NCBI RefSeq assembly: GCF_900176165.1 | Contig: NZ_FWWU01000004.1 | Location: forward strand, 186,001 to 250,000 | Reading direction: 5' to 3' | From: Deinococcus hopiensis KR-140 | GTDB lineage: Bacteria; Deinococcota; Deinococci; Deinococcales; Deinococcaceae | Length of the DNA: 64,000 nucleotides | In this document: positions 37,709 through 46,032 of the stretch, one piece after another | How the letters are laid out: each line of letters begins with the position of its first letter | Position numbering within the stretch: the stretch's first letter is position 1 | Notes under the pieces: generated by a model | Told to the model about the DNA's origin: nothing | What the model saw: only the letters and a program-made list of their open reading frames with translations | Database searches by the model: none | Translations under genes and position numbers: made by a program

Positions 37709-39583
37709 GTGAGCTCTTCCTCTCCTTCCCATCCCCGCGTTTCGGTGCTGATGCCGACGTTCAAGCAGGCGCACTTTCTGCCCCGCGCGGTAGAAAGCCT
37801 GCTCGCCCAGCGTCTGCAGGACTGGGAACTCATCGTGGTGGACGACGGCTCGCCGGACGAGACGCGAGCGGCGGTGCAGCCCTTTCTTGCGGACCCCCGC
37901 GTCTCGTACCACCGCCTTCCCCACAACGCCGGACTGGGGGCGGCCCTCAACCACGCCCTGAGTTTCGCCCGCGCACCCCTGGTGGCCTACCTGCCGTCGG
38001 ACGACGTGTATTACCGGGACCACCTGCAGAGCCTGGTGGACCTGCTGGGCACACACCCAGAGGCGGCGCTGACGTACTCGGGGCTGCGGCACCACTACAA
38101 CCGCACCGCTCCGGGGCAGCTGGAGGGCCACCCTCTCCAACTCGTGCAGGTGCTGCACCGCCGCGTCGGCGACCGCTGGCTGGAGCGCTCCGAACTGACC
38201 ACCGACGATCTGGGCCGGATGTACTGGGACGCGCTGGCGCGGCACGGCGCGGCGGTGGGCAGCGGGCAAGTCACCTGCGAATGGGTGGACCACCCCCACC
38301 AGCGGCACAAGATCGTGCGCGAACCGGTGGGCGGGATCAACACCTACCGCGTCTACTACGGGGTGCAGGAACCGCTGCGCTTTCACACGACGGTGGGCCA
38401 CCACATCGATGAACTGGAACGCTACCGCAAGTACCGCGTGCGCCCCCCCAGGCCCCCCGCACCCGGCGGCCTGAAGATCCTGCTTGTGGGCGAACTGGCC
38501 TACAACCCCGAGCGGATGCTGGCGCTTTCCGAAGCCGGGCACAAACTCTACGGCCTGTGGATGGACGAGCCCTACTGGTACAACTGGGTGGGCCCGCTTC
38601 CTTTCGGCCACGTGACGGACCTTCCGCGCGAGAACTGGCAGGCCGCCGTGCGGGAACTCCAACCCGACGTGATCTACGGCCTGCTCAACTGGCAGGCGGT
38701 GCCCTTCGCGCATGAGGTGCTGACTGGAAATCCCGGGGTGCCCTTTGTGTGGCACTTCAAGGAAGGCCCGTTTATCTGCCTGGAAAAGGGCACCTGGCGG
38801 GAACTGCTGGAACTGTACCGCCGCGCGGACGGGCGCATCTACTCCAGCCCCGAGATGGGCGCGTGGTTCGAGACGCTGGCGCCCGAACTGCGGGACGGGC
38901 GGCCCACCCTGGTTCTGGACGGCGACCTGCCCAAGCGCGAGGGCGTGGCGGGCGAGCGCTCTCCCCGGCTGTCTGGCGCAGACGGTGAGATTCACACCGT
39001 CGTGCCAGGCCGTCCCATCGGGCTGCACCCGGAAACGGTGGCGGACCTCGCCGCGCAGGGCGTCCACCTGCACTTCTACGGGGAATTTACCCACGGGCAG
39101 TGGAAGGGCTGGATCGAACGCACGAGGGGGCTGGCGGGCCGCTTCCTGCACCTGCATTCCAACGTGAACCAGGAGGACTGGGTGCGCGAGTTCTCGCGTT
39201 ACGACGCGGGCTGGCTGCACTTCTTCCGCTCGGAGAACGGCGGCGAACTGCGCCGGGCCAACTGGGACGACCTCAACATCCCGGCGCGGATGGCGACGCT
39301 GGCCGCGGCGGGGCTGCCCATGCTGCAGGGCGACAACACCGGGCACATCGTCGCCACGCAAACGCTCGCCCGTGAGCTGGACCTGGGCCTGTTCTTCCGC
39401 GATATGACGGACCTGGGCGCGCAGTTGCAGGACCGCGAACGGCTCTCGGCCCTGCGTGAGAACGTGTGGGCGAAGCGGGAACTCTTCACTTTCGACCACC
39501 ACGTCGCCCGCCTGACCGACTTTTTCCGCGAGGTAATCGGGGCCACGGCCCACGCCGCCCCCCCTGAAAGGAACCCATCGTGA
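37709..39583 (+). CDS. Two-domain glycosyltransferase (paralogue of 33148-35058)
   Basis: Protein of 624 residues beginning at a GTG at 37709. Same plan as the first copy: an N-terminal GT2 domain with VVDDGSPDET and PSDD, then a second half beginning LKILLVGELAYNPERML, with WHFKEGPFICLEKG and the NIPARMATLAAAGLP stretch. The first part is identical in DNA to its paralogue over 200 bp, while the rest has diverged to moderate similarity. Its stop overlaps the next gene's GTG by 4 nt, so it is translated with the EEP-family enzyme and probably the HAD enzyme. Likely cell-surface glycan synthesis. Confidence 0.85.
   Translation: MSSSSPSHPRVSVLMPTFKQAHFLPRAVESLLAQRLQDWELIVVDDGSPDETRAAVQPFLADPRVSYHRLPHNAGLGAALNHALSFARAPLVAYLPSDDVYYRDHLQSLVDLLGTHPEAALTYSGLRHHYNRTAPGQLEGHPLQLVQVLHRRVGDRWLERSELTTDDLGRMYWDALARHGAAVGSGQVTCEWVDHPHQRHKIVREPVGGINTYRVYYGVQEPLRFHTTVGHHIDELERYRKYRVRPPRPPAPGGLKILLVGELAYNPERMLALSEAGHKLYGLWMDEPYWYNWVGPLPFGHVTDLPRENWQAAVRELQPDVIYGLLNWQAVPFAHEVLTGNPGVPFVWHFKEGPFICLEKGTWRELLELYRRADGRIYSSPEMGAWFETLAPELRDGRPTLVLDGDLPKREGVAGERSPRLSGADGEIHTVVPGRPIGLHPETVADLAAQGVHLHFYGEFTHGQWKGWIERTRGLAGRFLHLHSNVNQEDWVREFSRYDAGWLHFFRSENGGELRRANWDDLNIPARMATLAAAGLPMLQGDNTGHIVATQTLARELDLGLFFRDMTDLGAQLQDRERLSALRENVWAKRELFTFDHHVARLTDFFREVIGATAHAAPPERNPS
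37757..37956 (+). repeat. 200-bp inverted repeat, copy 2
   Basis: Plus-strand partner of 34814-35013 with no mismatches. The two copies are 2.74 kb apart in opposite orientation. Confidence 0.95.
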
Positions 39584-40320
39584 CCACCCTGCTGACCATG
39601 AACATCCAGAGCTACGCCGACAAACACGGAACCTGGGAGAAACGCCGCGAACTCATCGAACGCGCCGTCCGTGAGGCGCAACCCGACATCGTGGTGCTGC
39701 AGGCGGTATCGCTGCATCCCAGGCAGGACCCCGTGGACCAAGCCACGCAACTCGCCTCGCGCCTGCCCGGGTATCAGGCCATGTTCGTGGCTGCGCAGAC
39801 GCACGCCGACGGACGGCAGGACGGACCCGCGTTCCTGACCCGCGGCGACTTGCCCGAGGTCCAGCCCTACGAGCTCAGCCTGCTGCCCAACCTGGAGGAC
39901 ACCGGCCGCCGGATGCTGCTGCACGGCCGCTTTCAGACGGCCGCTGGACCGCTGGACGTGTTTAACGCCCATTTCTCGTGGGTGGGGGAGCAGCAGGAGG
40001 GCAACGTCCAGGAGGCCCTGTCGGTGCTGGAGGGCCACGCGGGACCGGCGGCCGTCCTTGCCGGCGACTTCAACATGCAGCCTGACAACCCCTGCCTGGG
40101 CCGCTTCCGTGAGGCCGGATGGGTGGACGCCTGGGAGGCCCTGCACCCGGAAGAGGACGGCTTTACCTTTGCCGAGGCGCAGGAGCCGAGTATCCGCATC
40201 GATTACGTGTGGACGCGCGGCGTGCGGATGAGTGCAATCGGGACTGTGCTGGCCGCGAGCGAGGGCCCGCTGCGCGCCTCGGACCACGCGGGCCTGCGGG
40301 CAACCCTGGAGCAGGGCTGA
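39580..40320 (+). CDS. Endonuclease/exonuclease/phosphatase-family hydrolase
   Basis: Protein of 246 residues with the EEP fold: TMNIQSYADKHGTW near the start, a central FNAHFSWVG, AVLAGDFNMQPDNP as the GDFN metal motif, RIDYVW, and RASDHAGL as the final SDH motif. Such enzymes cleave phosphodiesters in nucleic acids, lipids or sugar phosphates. No signal peptide. The GTG at 39580 overlaps the glycosyltransferase stop, which suggests a glycan- or nucleotide-sugar-related task rather than DNA repair. Substrate unknown. Confidence 0.87.
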   Translation: MTTLLTMNIQSYADKHGTWEKRRELIERAVREAQPDIVVLQAVSLHPRQDPVDQATQLASRLPGYQAMFVAAQTHADGRQDGPAFLTRGDLPEVQPYELSLLPNLEDTGRRMLLHGRFQTAAGPLDVFNAHFSWVGEQQEGNVQEALSVLEGHAGPAAVLAGDFNMQPDNPCLGRFREAGWVDAWEALHPEEDGFTFAEAQEPSIRIDYVWTRGVRMSAIGTVLAASEGPLRASDHAGLRATLEQG

Positions 40321-40321
40321 G

Positions 40322-40996
40322 GTGCCAGAGCCTGGAGCGAGGGCACCCGTCAAAATTGAGGGCCTGATCTTCGACATGGACGGTGTGGTGGCCGATACCG
40401 TCGAGCTGCATTACCGGTCGTGGCAGCGCCTCGCCGACGAGGAGGGCCACCCCTTCTCCCGGGAGGCGAACGAAGCCCTGCTGGGCCGCACCCGGGAAGA
40501 GGCGCTGGAGGTATGGCTGGGCGGCAAACCCGCTGCCCCCGAACAGCGTGAGGCCCTGCTGCGGCGCAAGAACGGCTATTTCCTGGAGGGGCTGGAGGGG
40601 CTGGGCCCCGCTGACCTACTGCCCGGCGTGGGCGAGGTGCTGCGCGAGGCGCACGCGCGGCGGGTCCCGCTGGGCCTGGCTTCGTCCAGCCGCAATGCCC
40701 GGCAGGTCTGCGAGCGGCTGGGGGTGCTGCACCTCTTCACCGCCTTTGCCGACGGCGGCAGCGTGGTCAACGCCAAGCCTGCTCCCGACGTATTTCTGTG
40801 GGTGGCAGGCCGGCTGGGACTGCACCCGGCGCGCTGCCTGGTGCTGGAAGACTCGGGCGCGGGGGTGCGTGCGGCCCGGGCGGGCGGTTTCCGGGTGCTG
40901 GGGCTGGGGGAAGCGGGACGGCTGGGAGACGCGCATTTCGTCCGGTCCTCGCTGGCAGGCGTGACGCTGGACGAGTTACTTGACGCAGGAAAGTAA
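40322..40996 (+). CDS. HAD-superfamily beta-phosphoglucomutase-like phosphatase
   Basis: Protein of 224 residues with HAD motif I FDMDGVVADT, motif II in LASSSRNA, Lys in NAKPAPDVFL and motif IV LVLEDSGAG. The helical cap after motif I fits the beta-phosphoglucomutase/phosphatase subfamily. It starts at a GTG at 40322, one base after the previous stop. It could dephosphorylate or isomerise sugar phosphates in the same pathway as the glycosyltransferase; that is inference. Confidence 0.86.
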   Translation: MPEPGARAPVKIEGLIFDMDGVVADTVELHYRSWQRLADEEGHPFSREANEALLGRTREEALEVWLGGKPAAPEQREALLRRKNGYFLEGLEGLGPADLLPGVGEVLREAHARRVPLGLASSSRNARQVCERLGVLHLFTAFADGGSVVNAKPAPDVFLWVAGRLGLHPARCLVLEDSGAGVRAARAGGFRVLGLGEAGRLGDAHFVRSSLAGVTLDELLDAGK

Positions 40997-41072
40997 CCAA
41001 AAGCAGTATTTGGTCCAACTTCGTGTGAAGAGAAGATAAAAGCGTTTTTAACTTGAACAAGAGCTGGCCTCC

Positions 41073-41095
41073 GGTACGGCCAAGTTGACCGTACC
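41073..41095 (+). promoter_or_regulatory. Inverted repeat upstream of the CdaR-like gene
   Basis: GGTACGG at 41073-41079 and CCGTACC at 41089-41095, with a 9-nt spacer, lie 54 bp before the start. This could be an operator for autoregulation. Confidence 0.35.
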
Positions 41096-41148
41096 TATTC
41101 CCGCACTCTTCTCCGGGCTGCGTCCTTATCTTGCCCGGGGAGAAGCTT

Positions 41149-42309
41149 TTGGCGTCTACAGATTCCCGCTCCGAGCGGGTCACGCAACTCGTCAGCCAGC
41201 GCACCGCGGAGCTGCTCTCGGCGGCCACGGTGGTCGTCGGTCCCGAGGGCCGGGTGGTGGCGTCCAGCCGCGCCGAGTGGTATGGGCAGAGCGTTGCCAG
41301 CCTCACCCTGCCCGGTGACGCGCTGCGCGTCCCCTTTCAACTGGGGCGACACGAGAACCAGGTGCTGATCCTGCCGCCCGAGGGGGGAACCCTCTCGCCC
41401 CAGCTGGCGCGCGGGGTGGTGGAGCTGGTGCTGGGGCAGGCGCTGATGGTGGACCGGCTGCCACACGGCCAGGAGCTGAAAAACACCTTTATCCACGACC
41501 TGCTGCGCGGCCTTGTTCTCGACGAGGAAACGCTGCTGCGTCAGGCCCGCATTCTGGGTATGGACCTCGGACCGCCGCGCGCGGTGATCCTGATCGATGC
41601 CTCCGCCTACCTGCTGGGGCCGGGACACGATCCGGAGCGCGTGCAGCAGCGGGCGCAACTCGTGGTGGGCAGCGTGGTGAATTTCTTTCACCTGCCCAAC
41701 GACACGATCTGCGCCTACATCGGGGGCGGCGAGGTGGCGGTCCTCAAGGCCAGCGACACCAAGAACCTGGGCCGCTGGGCCGAGGAACCGGGCGACGCTG
41801 CTCCCGTGGGGCCGTCATGGGCCAACCTTGCCGCCCTCAAGCGGGCCGGAAACGCGCTGCTCGACCGGCTCCAGGCAGACCTGGGCACCCCACTCGGCAT
41901 GGGCATCGGGCGATACCACCGCGGGCTGGACGGCCTGGCGCGCTCCTACCAGGATGCCCGCACCGCCCTGTCGCTGGGCACCCGCCTGAGCCGCGAGAAC
42001 CGCAGCCATACCCTCGACGCGCTGGGGGTGGCGGCCTTCGTCGGCCTGGACGACGAGCCCACGAAACTCAGTCTGGCCGGGCACCTGCTCAGCCCCCTGG
42101 ACGAGGAACCGGAACTGCTGGAGACCCTGGAAGCCTTTTTTACCTCAGACTGCCATCCCATCGCGGCGGCGCGGCAGCTCGGCCTGCACCGCAACACCCT
42201 GAACTACCGCCTGGACAAGATCACCTCCATGACGGGCCTGAACCCCCGGACCTTCGACCACGCGGTGCAGATTCGCCTGGCCCTGCTGATCCGGAGGCTA
42301 CACAGCTGA
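41149..42309 (+). CDS. CdaR/PucR-family transcriptional regulator
   Basis: An N-terminal sugar-diacid-recognition-like region (about 1-130), a middle degenerate cyclase-like domain typical of the family, and a C-terminal PucR helix-turn-helix (AARQLGLHRNTLNYRLDKI). CdaR proteins respond to small organic acids. I chose the TTG at 41149 because GGGGAG lies 6 nt upstream; a TTG at 41131 is the alternative. It converges on the end of the sugar operon with a shared terminator. Target genes unknown. Confidence 0.87.
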   Translation: MASTDSRSERVTQLVSQRTAELLSAATVVVGPEGRVVASSRAEWYGQSVASLTLPGDALRVPFQLGRHENQVLILPPEGGTLSPQLARGVVELVLGQALMVDRLPHGQELKNTFIHDLLRGLVLDEETLLRQARILGMDLGPPRAVILIDASAYLLGPGHDPERVQQRAQLVVGSVVNFFHLPNDTICAYIGGGEVAVLKASDTKNLGRWAEEPGDAAPVGPSWANLAALKRAGNALLDRLQADLGTPLGMGIGRYHRGLDGLARSYQDARTALSLGTRLSRENRSHTLDALGVAAFVGLDDEPTKLSLAGHLLSPLDEEPELLETLEAFFTSDCHPIAAARQLGLHRNTLNYRLDKITSMTGLNPRTFDHAVQIRLALLIRRLHS

Positions 42310-42319
42310 AGCCCAATGC

Positions 42320-42354
42320 GAGGGGCAGGGAGGCGGCGCGCCTCCCTGCCCCTC
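42320..42354. terminator. Bidirectional terminator
   Basis: Perfect 15-bp arms (42320-42334 and 42340-42354) with a GGCGC loop, between the convergent CdaR-like gene and the fusion gene. Confidence 0.8.
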
Positions 42355-42369
42355 ACCCGGCCAGTTCGG

Positions 42370-45300
42370 CTACTGGGCGCGGTGCTGCAGGTAGTACCTG
42401 GAGCTGTAGACGTCAATTTCCAGGGGAGTCTGCAAGAGGTAGTGGTCCCGGAGCGGGCCGCCTGTGACGCGGTACACTTCCCGCTCGCCCTGCACGGTCA
42501 GCGCTTCACGTTCGGGCACCAGGTCGTTGAGGCCGAAACGGGGTGACTCGATCCGGAGCCACCAGTCCTGTGGACTGCGCCAGAACAGCGAGGTCGTGCC
42601 CAGGACCGTGTACTCGTACCGGTACAGGTTTGCTCCATCGTGCGACGTGACGGCCACCGCCTCCGGGTTACGCGTCACGGTTGCGATCCAGTTGTTCAGC
42701 TCCGCGCCGTCCACCCGCGACGGAGCCAGCAGGACCCAGGCGAGCACACCGCCCAGCACCCACGGCAGCAGGCGGACTCCCCAGCGCAGAGCGATCACCC
42801 GGGGCTCCGGCGGGGCGACGTCATGGGCCGGATTCAACTCCTGACGCAGGGTCTGCCAGCGGCGGATCGCTGGGGAAGGCAGACCCGCTCCAGCCACCAT
42901 CATCTGGTCCCCCGGGGCGGTATCTGCCCCTTCCCCGGAAACCGCGGGCGCGGGGCGTTCTGCCGGTCCCCCACGCAAAAAGGGTTCCTCAATGTGCCGG
43001 TAGGACAGGGCCGCCGCACCGTAGGCCAGGAGCAGGGCGGCGCCCGAGGTCACGAGCCACTCGGAGAACGAACCGATGCCGCCGTACACGAACGAGGGGT
43101 TATGCAGGGTGCGGATCAGTTCCAGAATCAGGTAATGCCAGATGTACAGCCCGAAGGAAACCCGGGCGGTGAAGCGGAAAAAGGGGTTGTCCAGCCCCGC
43201 GGCCAGCCGGCGCGAGAACGGCAGCGTGGCCAGCATCACCGCGATGGTCAGCGGAAACGTCGGGAAGAAGTAGGGCTGTGACCCAACGCTGTGCGAGAAC
43301 TCGGGGGCAGCCCGCCAGATCCAGAGCAGCCCGAGCATGGACGCGAGGGCCAGGCCCGCCAGCGCGTCGAAGCCCCAGCCCCTCACCCACCGCCGCTGCT
43401 GACCAGCGGCGATCACGCCCGCTGCGAAGATCCCCAGAATGTAGTGCCCGTACAGGCCGATGGGGTTGTAGTGCGGCATCCAGAACTTCGCGCCCCCGAT
43501 CAGACCGTAGGACCAACCGCGCCCCACGTCGCCCGGCACCAGGTGCCCCAGGATCCAGCGGTGGGCCAGCAGGGTCACGATGAACACCCCGCCCCAGTAC
43601 GCCAGGGCCACCCCCAGGCGGCGGCGCGGAAAGAGGGCGAACAGGCCCAGCATGCACAGGGGCATCAGGAGGTAGCACACCACTTCAAAACCGATGCTCC
43701 ACAGGGGACCGTTGAGATCGGTGGGAAAGAAGGTCACCGGGTGGAAGGACGACGTGAAGGTGGCGGCGCTGACCAGCCGCACCCAGGGCATGAAGGCGTC
43801 GGGGACCAGGGCCAGCGAGAACAGGAAACTCACCGCGAGGGCGGCGTAGAACCCCGGCATGATGCGCACCGCGCGTCGCCGGACGTAGTCGCGCAGCCCC
43901 GGCGGGGCCTGTCCCGCCAGGTAACGCCGCCAGAAGGGCAGCGACAACAGCAGACCGGACAGAACGAAAAAGGCGCTCACGCCCACCTGCCCCGTCATCA
44001 TGAACGCCTGCAGCTCACGCAGGGCGGGCGGTTGCGCCTGGCCGTCCAGGCGTTGCCAGAGGTGGTGCATGATGACCATCAGGCAGGCCAGGGCCCGGAC
44101 GCCGTCGGCCCCTGCCAGGACGCCCTTGCGGGACGCCGCCCGGTCCTCCTGCGGCCGCACGTCCAGGCGGACGATCGCGGGTGGAGCCGCCGCGGTCAGG
44201 TTCAGCGCCCGCGTGAGGAACCGGGCCGTCAGGGCGTACACCGCCAGGGTGGGCAGGGTCGCCACCGCCACCCCAAACAGGAAGGCGTTCTGGCCGCTGC
44301 CGTCCGCACGCACCACCGTGCTCAGCGCCTGCAACACCGACTGCGTTTCTGGAGTGCGCAGCACCGCCAGGGCGCTCATGGTGTTGTTCCACGTGGCGAT
44401 AAAGGTGATCAGGCCAGTGGTGACGAGGACAGGCAGGGTCAGCGGCAGGGCCATCCGCCGGAAGATCAGCGCGTCGCCCGCACCGTCGATGCGCGCCGCT
44501 TCCACAACACTTTTAGGCACCGCGCCCCTCATGTACTGGGTGACCAGAAACACCCCGAAGGCATTGGCGGCGGCGGGCAGCCAGATGGCGCGGGCCTGAT
44601 CGACCCAGCCGAACACCGTGGCGATCATGGCGGTGGGAATCAGGTTGAGCAGGGACGGAAACAGCATGATCCCCAGCACGCTCAGGTAGAGCGGGCGGCG
44701 GTACCGAAAATCCAGCAGCGCAAAGGCGTATCCCGCCAGGCCGGAAGTGACCAGCGCTCCCAGCCCCGCGAGCAGACTGATGTAGGTGCTGTTCCAGACG
44801 GTGCGCCAGAACTCCGGCACCCGCTCCAGCAGGTCCCGGTAATTCGCTCCCAGTTCCTGCCCGACGGCGAGGGGCGGAGAACCCGCCGTGCGCGTGGCGT
44901 TCAGTACAACCGCCAGGATGGGCAGCGCCGCGAGGGCCACCGCCAGCACCAGCACCAGCTTCAGGACCACCAGGGCGGGCGTTCCCAGATGCAGCGGGCC
45001 GTCGTCCCGCTCCCCCTGGGCCGAGACGTCCAGGGACGTGAAGTTGCGCCCCACCCAGAAGTACGCCAGCAGCACCACCAGCAGCATGGCCGCGAACAGG
45101 ACCCACGTCTGCGCCGAGGCCAGGCCGAAATCCATGTCGAAGAAGGCGGTGTGAAAGGCGTAGGCGGGCACGTTCGTGGAGCGGATGTCTGAAAAGCCCG
45201 TTGGCAGGGTGTTGGACTGCACCCCGGCCAGGAAACTCATGGTGAACGCCACGAAGATCATCGGCCGCAAGAGGGGCAGGGCGATAAAGCGGAACTGCCG

Positions 45301-45954
45301 CCAGAGGTTCGCGCCGTCCACCTGCGCCGCCTCGTACAGGCTGCGGGGAATGGTACCCAGCGCCATCAGGTACAGCAGCACGTTCCAGCCCAGGCCACTC
45401 CACAAGGCCTGGAAGGCCCCGAAGGGCACGCCACTGTCCTCACCCGGCAGCAGGGCACGCAGGAACGGAACGCTCCGCAGCAGGTCCAGCAGAGCGTCCA
45501 CAGGGCCCCAGATCAGCAGGAAGGCGAGGCCGAGCGCGCCGCCCGCCGCCAGGGGTGAGGTGATGTAGGGCAGAAACAGCAGTGGACCCAGCAGGCCCTG
45601 CCACCGCTTGAACGCCAGGTGAATCCCGAAGGCCAGGGGCAGCGCCAGCAGGTGCTGGGGCACCGCGGCAGCCAGCCCCGTACTCAGCGAGCGCCACAGC
45701 GCGGGCCAGAAGAAAGGGTCGGTCAGGACGTTGTGAAAGGCCCACAGGCCGTCCCAGCGGATGTACCCCAGGCCGGACGCCGGGTTCCACTCGCAAAAAG
45801 CGATGTAGAGCGAGAACAGCAGCGGAAACAGCCCGAAGGACAACAGGAGGGCAAAAAAAGGCCCAACGAAGAAATAGGGCGACCATGCCGCCCGGCCCAG
45901 GCCCTTCTTGGGCCGGGTCCGGGTCAGCGGCGGAACGGGTTTGAGCGTCGTCAT
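42370..45954 (-). CDS. Fusion of two sugar ABC permeases and an acyltransferase-3 domain
   Basis: A single 1194-residue frame with three modules. Residues 20-305 form a MalF-type permease with the EAA loop at about 206 (YEAAQVDGANLWRQFRF). Residues 325-600 form a MalG-type permease with its own EAA loop near 486 (VEAARIDGAGDALIFRRM). From 610 to 975 an acyltransferase-3 domain starts with the membrane motif Arg-x10-His in GVRALACLMVIMHHLW. The last 150 residues hold one more membrane helix and a soluble domain I do not recognise. About 25 hydrophobic segments in all. It is the last gene of the sugar operon. It may import a sugar and acylate it or a surface glycan. No stop or frameshift interrupts it. 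Confidence 0.9.
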   Translation of the reverse strand: MTTLKPVPPLTRTRPKKGLGRAAWSPYFFVGPFFALLLSFGLFPLLFSLYIAFCEWNPASGLGYIRWDGLWAFHNVLTDPFFWPALWRSLSTGLAAAVPQHLLALPLAFGIHLAFKRWQGLLGPLLFLPYITSPLAAGGALGLAFLLIWGPVDALLDLLRSVPFLRALLPGEDSGVPFGAFQALWSGLGWNVLLYLMALGTIPRSLYEAAQVDGANLWRQFRFIALPLLRPMIFVAFTMSFLAGVQSNTLPTGFSDIRSTNVPAYAFHTAFFDMDFGLASAQTWVLFAAMLLVVLLAYFWVGRNFTSLDVSAQGERDDGPLHLGTPALVVLKLVLVLAVALAALPILAVVLNATRTAGSPPLAVGQELGANYRDLLERVPEFWRTVWNSTYISLLAGLGALVTSGLAGYAFALLDFRYRRPLYLSVLGIMLFPSLLNLIPTAMIATVFGWVDQARAIWLPAAANAFGVFLVTQYMRGAVPKSVVEAARIDGAGDALIFRRMALPLTLPVLVTTGLITFIATWNNTMSALAVLRTPETQSVLQALSTVVRADGSGQNAFLFGVAVATLPTLAVYALTARFLTRALNLTAAAPPAIVRLDVRPQEDRAASRKGVLAGADGVRALACLMVIMHHLWQRLDGQAQPPALRELQAFMMTGQVGVSAFFVLSGLLLSLPFWRRYLAGQAPPGLRDYVRRRAVRIMPGFYAALAVSFLFSLALVPDAFMPWVRLVSAATFTSSFHPVTFFPTDLNGPLWSIGFEVVCYLLMPLCMLGLFALFPRRRLGVALAYWGGVFIVTLLAHRWILGHLVPGDVGRGWSYGLIGGAKFWMPHYNPIGLYGHYILGIFAAGVIAAGQQRRWVRGWGFDALAGLALASMLGLLWIWRAAPEFSHSVGSQPYFFPTFPLTIAVMLATLPFSRRLAAGLDNPFFRFTARVSFGLYIWHYLILELIRTLHNPSFVYGGIGSFSEWLVTSGAALLLAYGAAALSYRHIEEPFLRGGPAERPAPAVSGEGADTAPGDQMMVAGAGLPSPAIRRWQTLRQELNPAHDVAPPEPRVIALRWGVRLLPWVLGGVLAWVLLAPSRVDGAELNNWIATVTRNPEAVAVTSHDGANLYRYEYTVLGTTSLFWRSPQDWWLRIESPRFGLNDLVPEREALTVQGEREVYRVTGGPLRDHYLLQTPLEIDVYSSRYYLQHRAQ

Positions 45955-45968
45955 GCCTTTACCTGTTC

Positions 45969-46025
45969 AGGCCAGGGGGAGGGGAAGCGGGGCCCACGCT
46001 GCCCCGGCCACCCCCTCCCCTGGCC
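45969..46025 (-). promoter_or_regulatory. Imperfect hairpin between operon genes
   Basis: GGCCAGGGG-type and CCCCTGGCC-type arms pair imperfectly in the gap between the GH3 gene and the fusion gene. It could attenuate or stabilise the operon mRNA. Confidence 0.35.
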
Positions 46026-46032
46026 CTGCTGC

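Noticed and set aside
42370..45954. Sequencing frameshift as the cause of the fusion gene
   Set aside because: Both junctions read in one frame with no stop, both halves keep family motifs in register, and linkers are compositionally normal. It remains worth resequencing.
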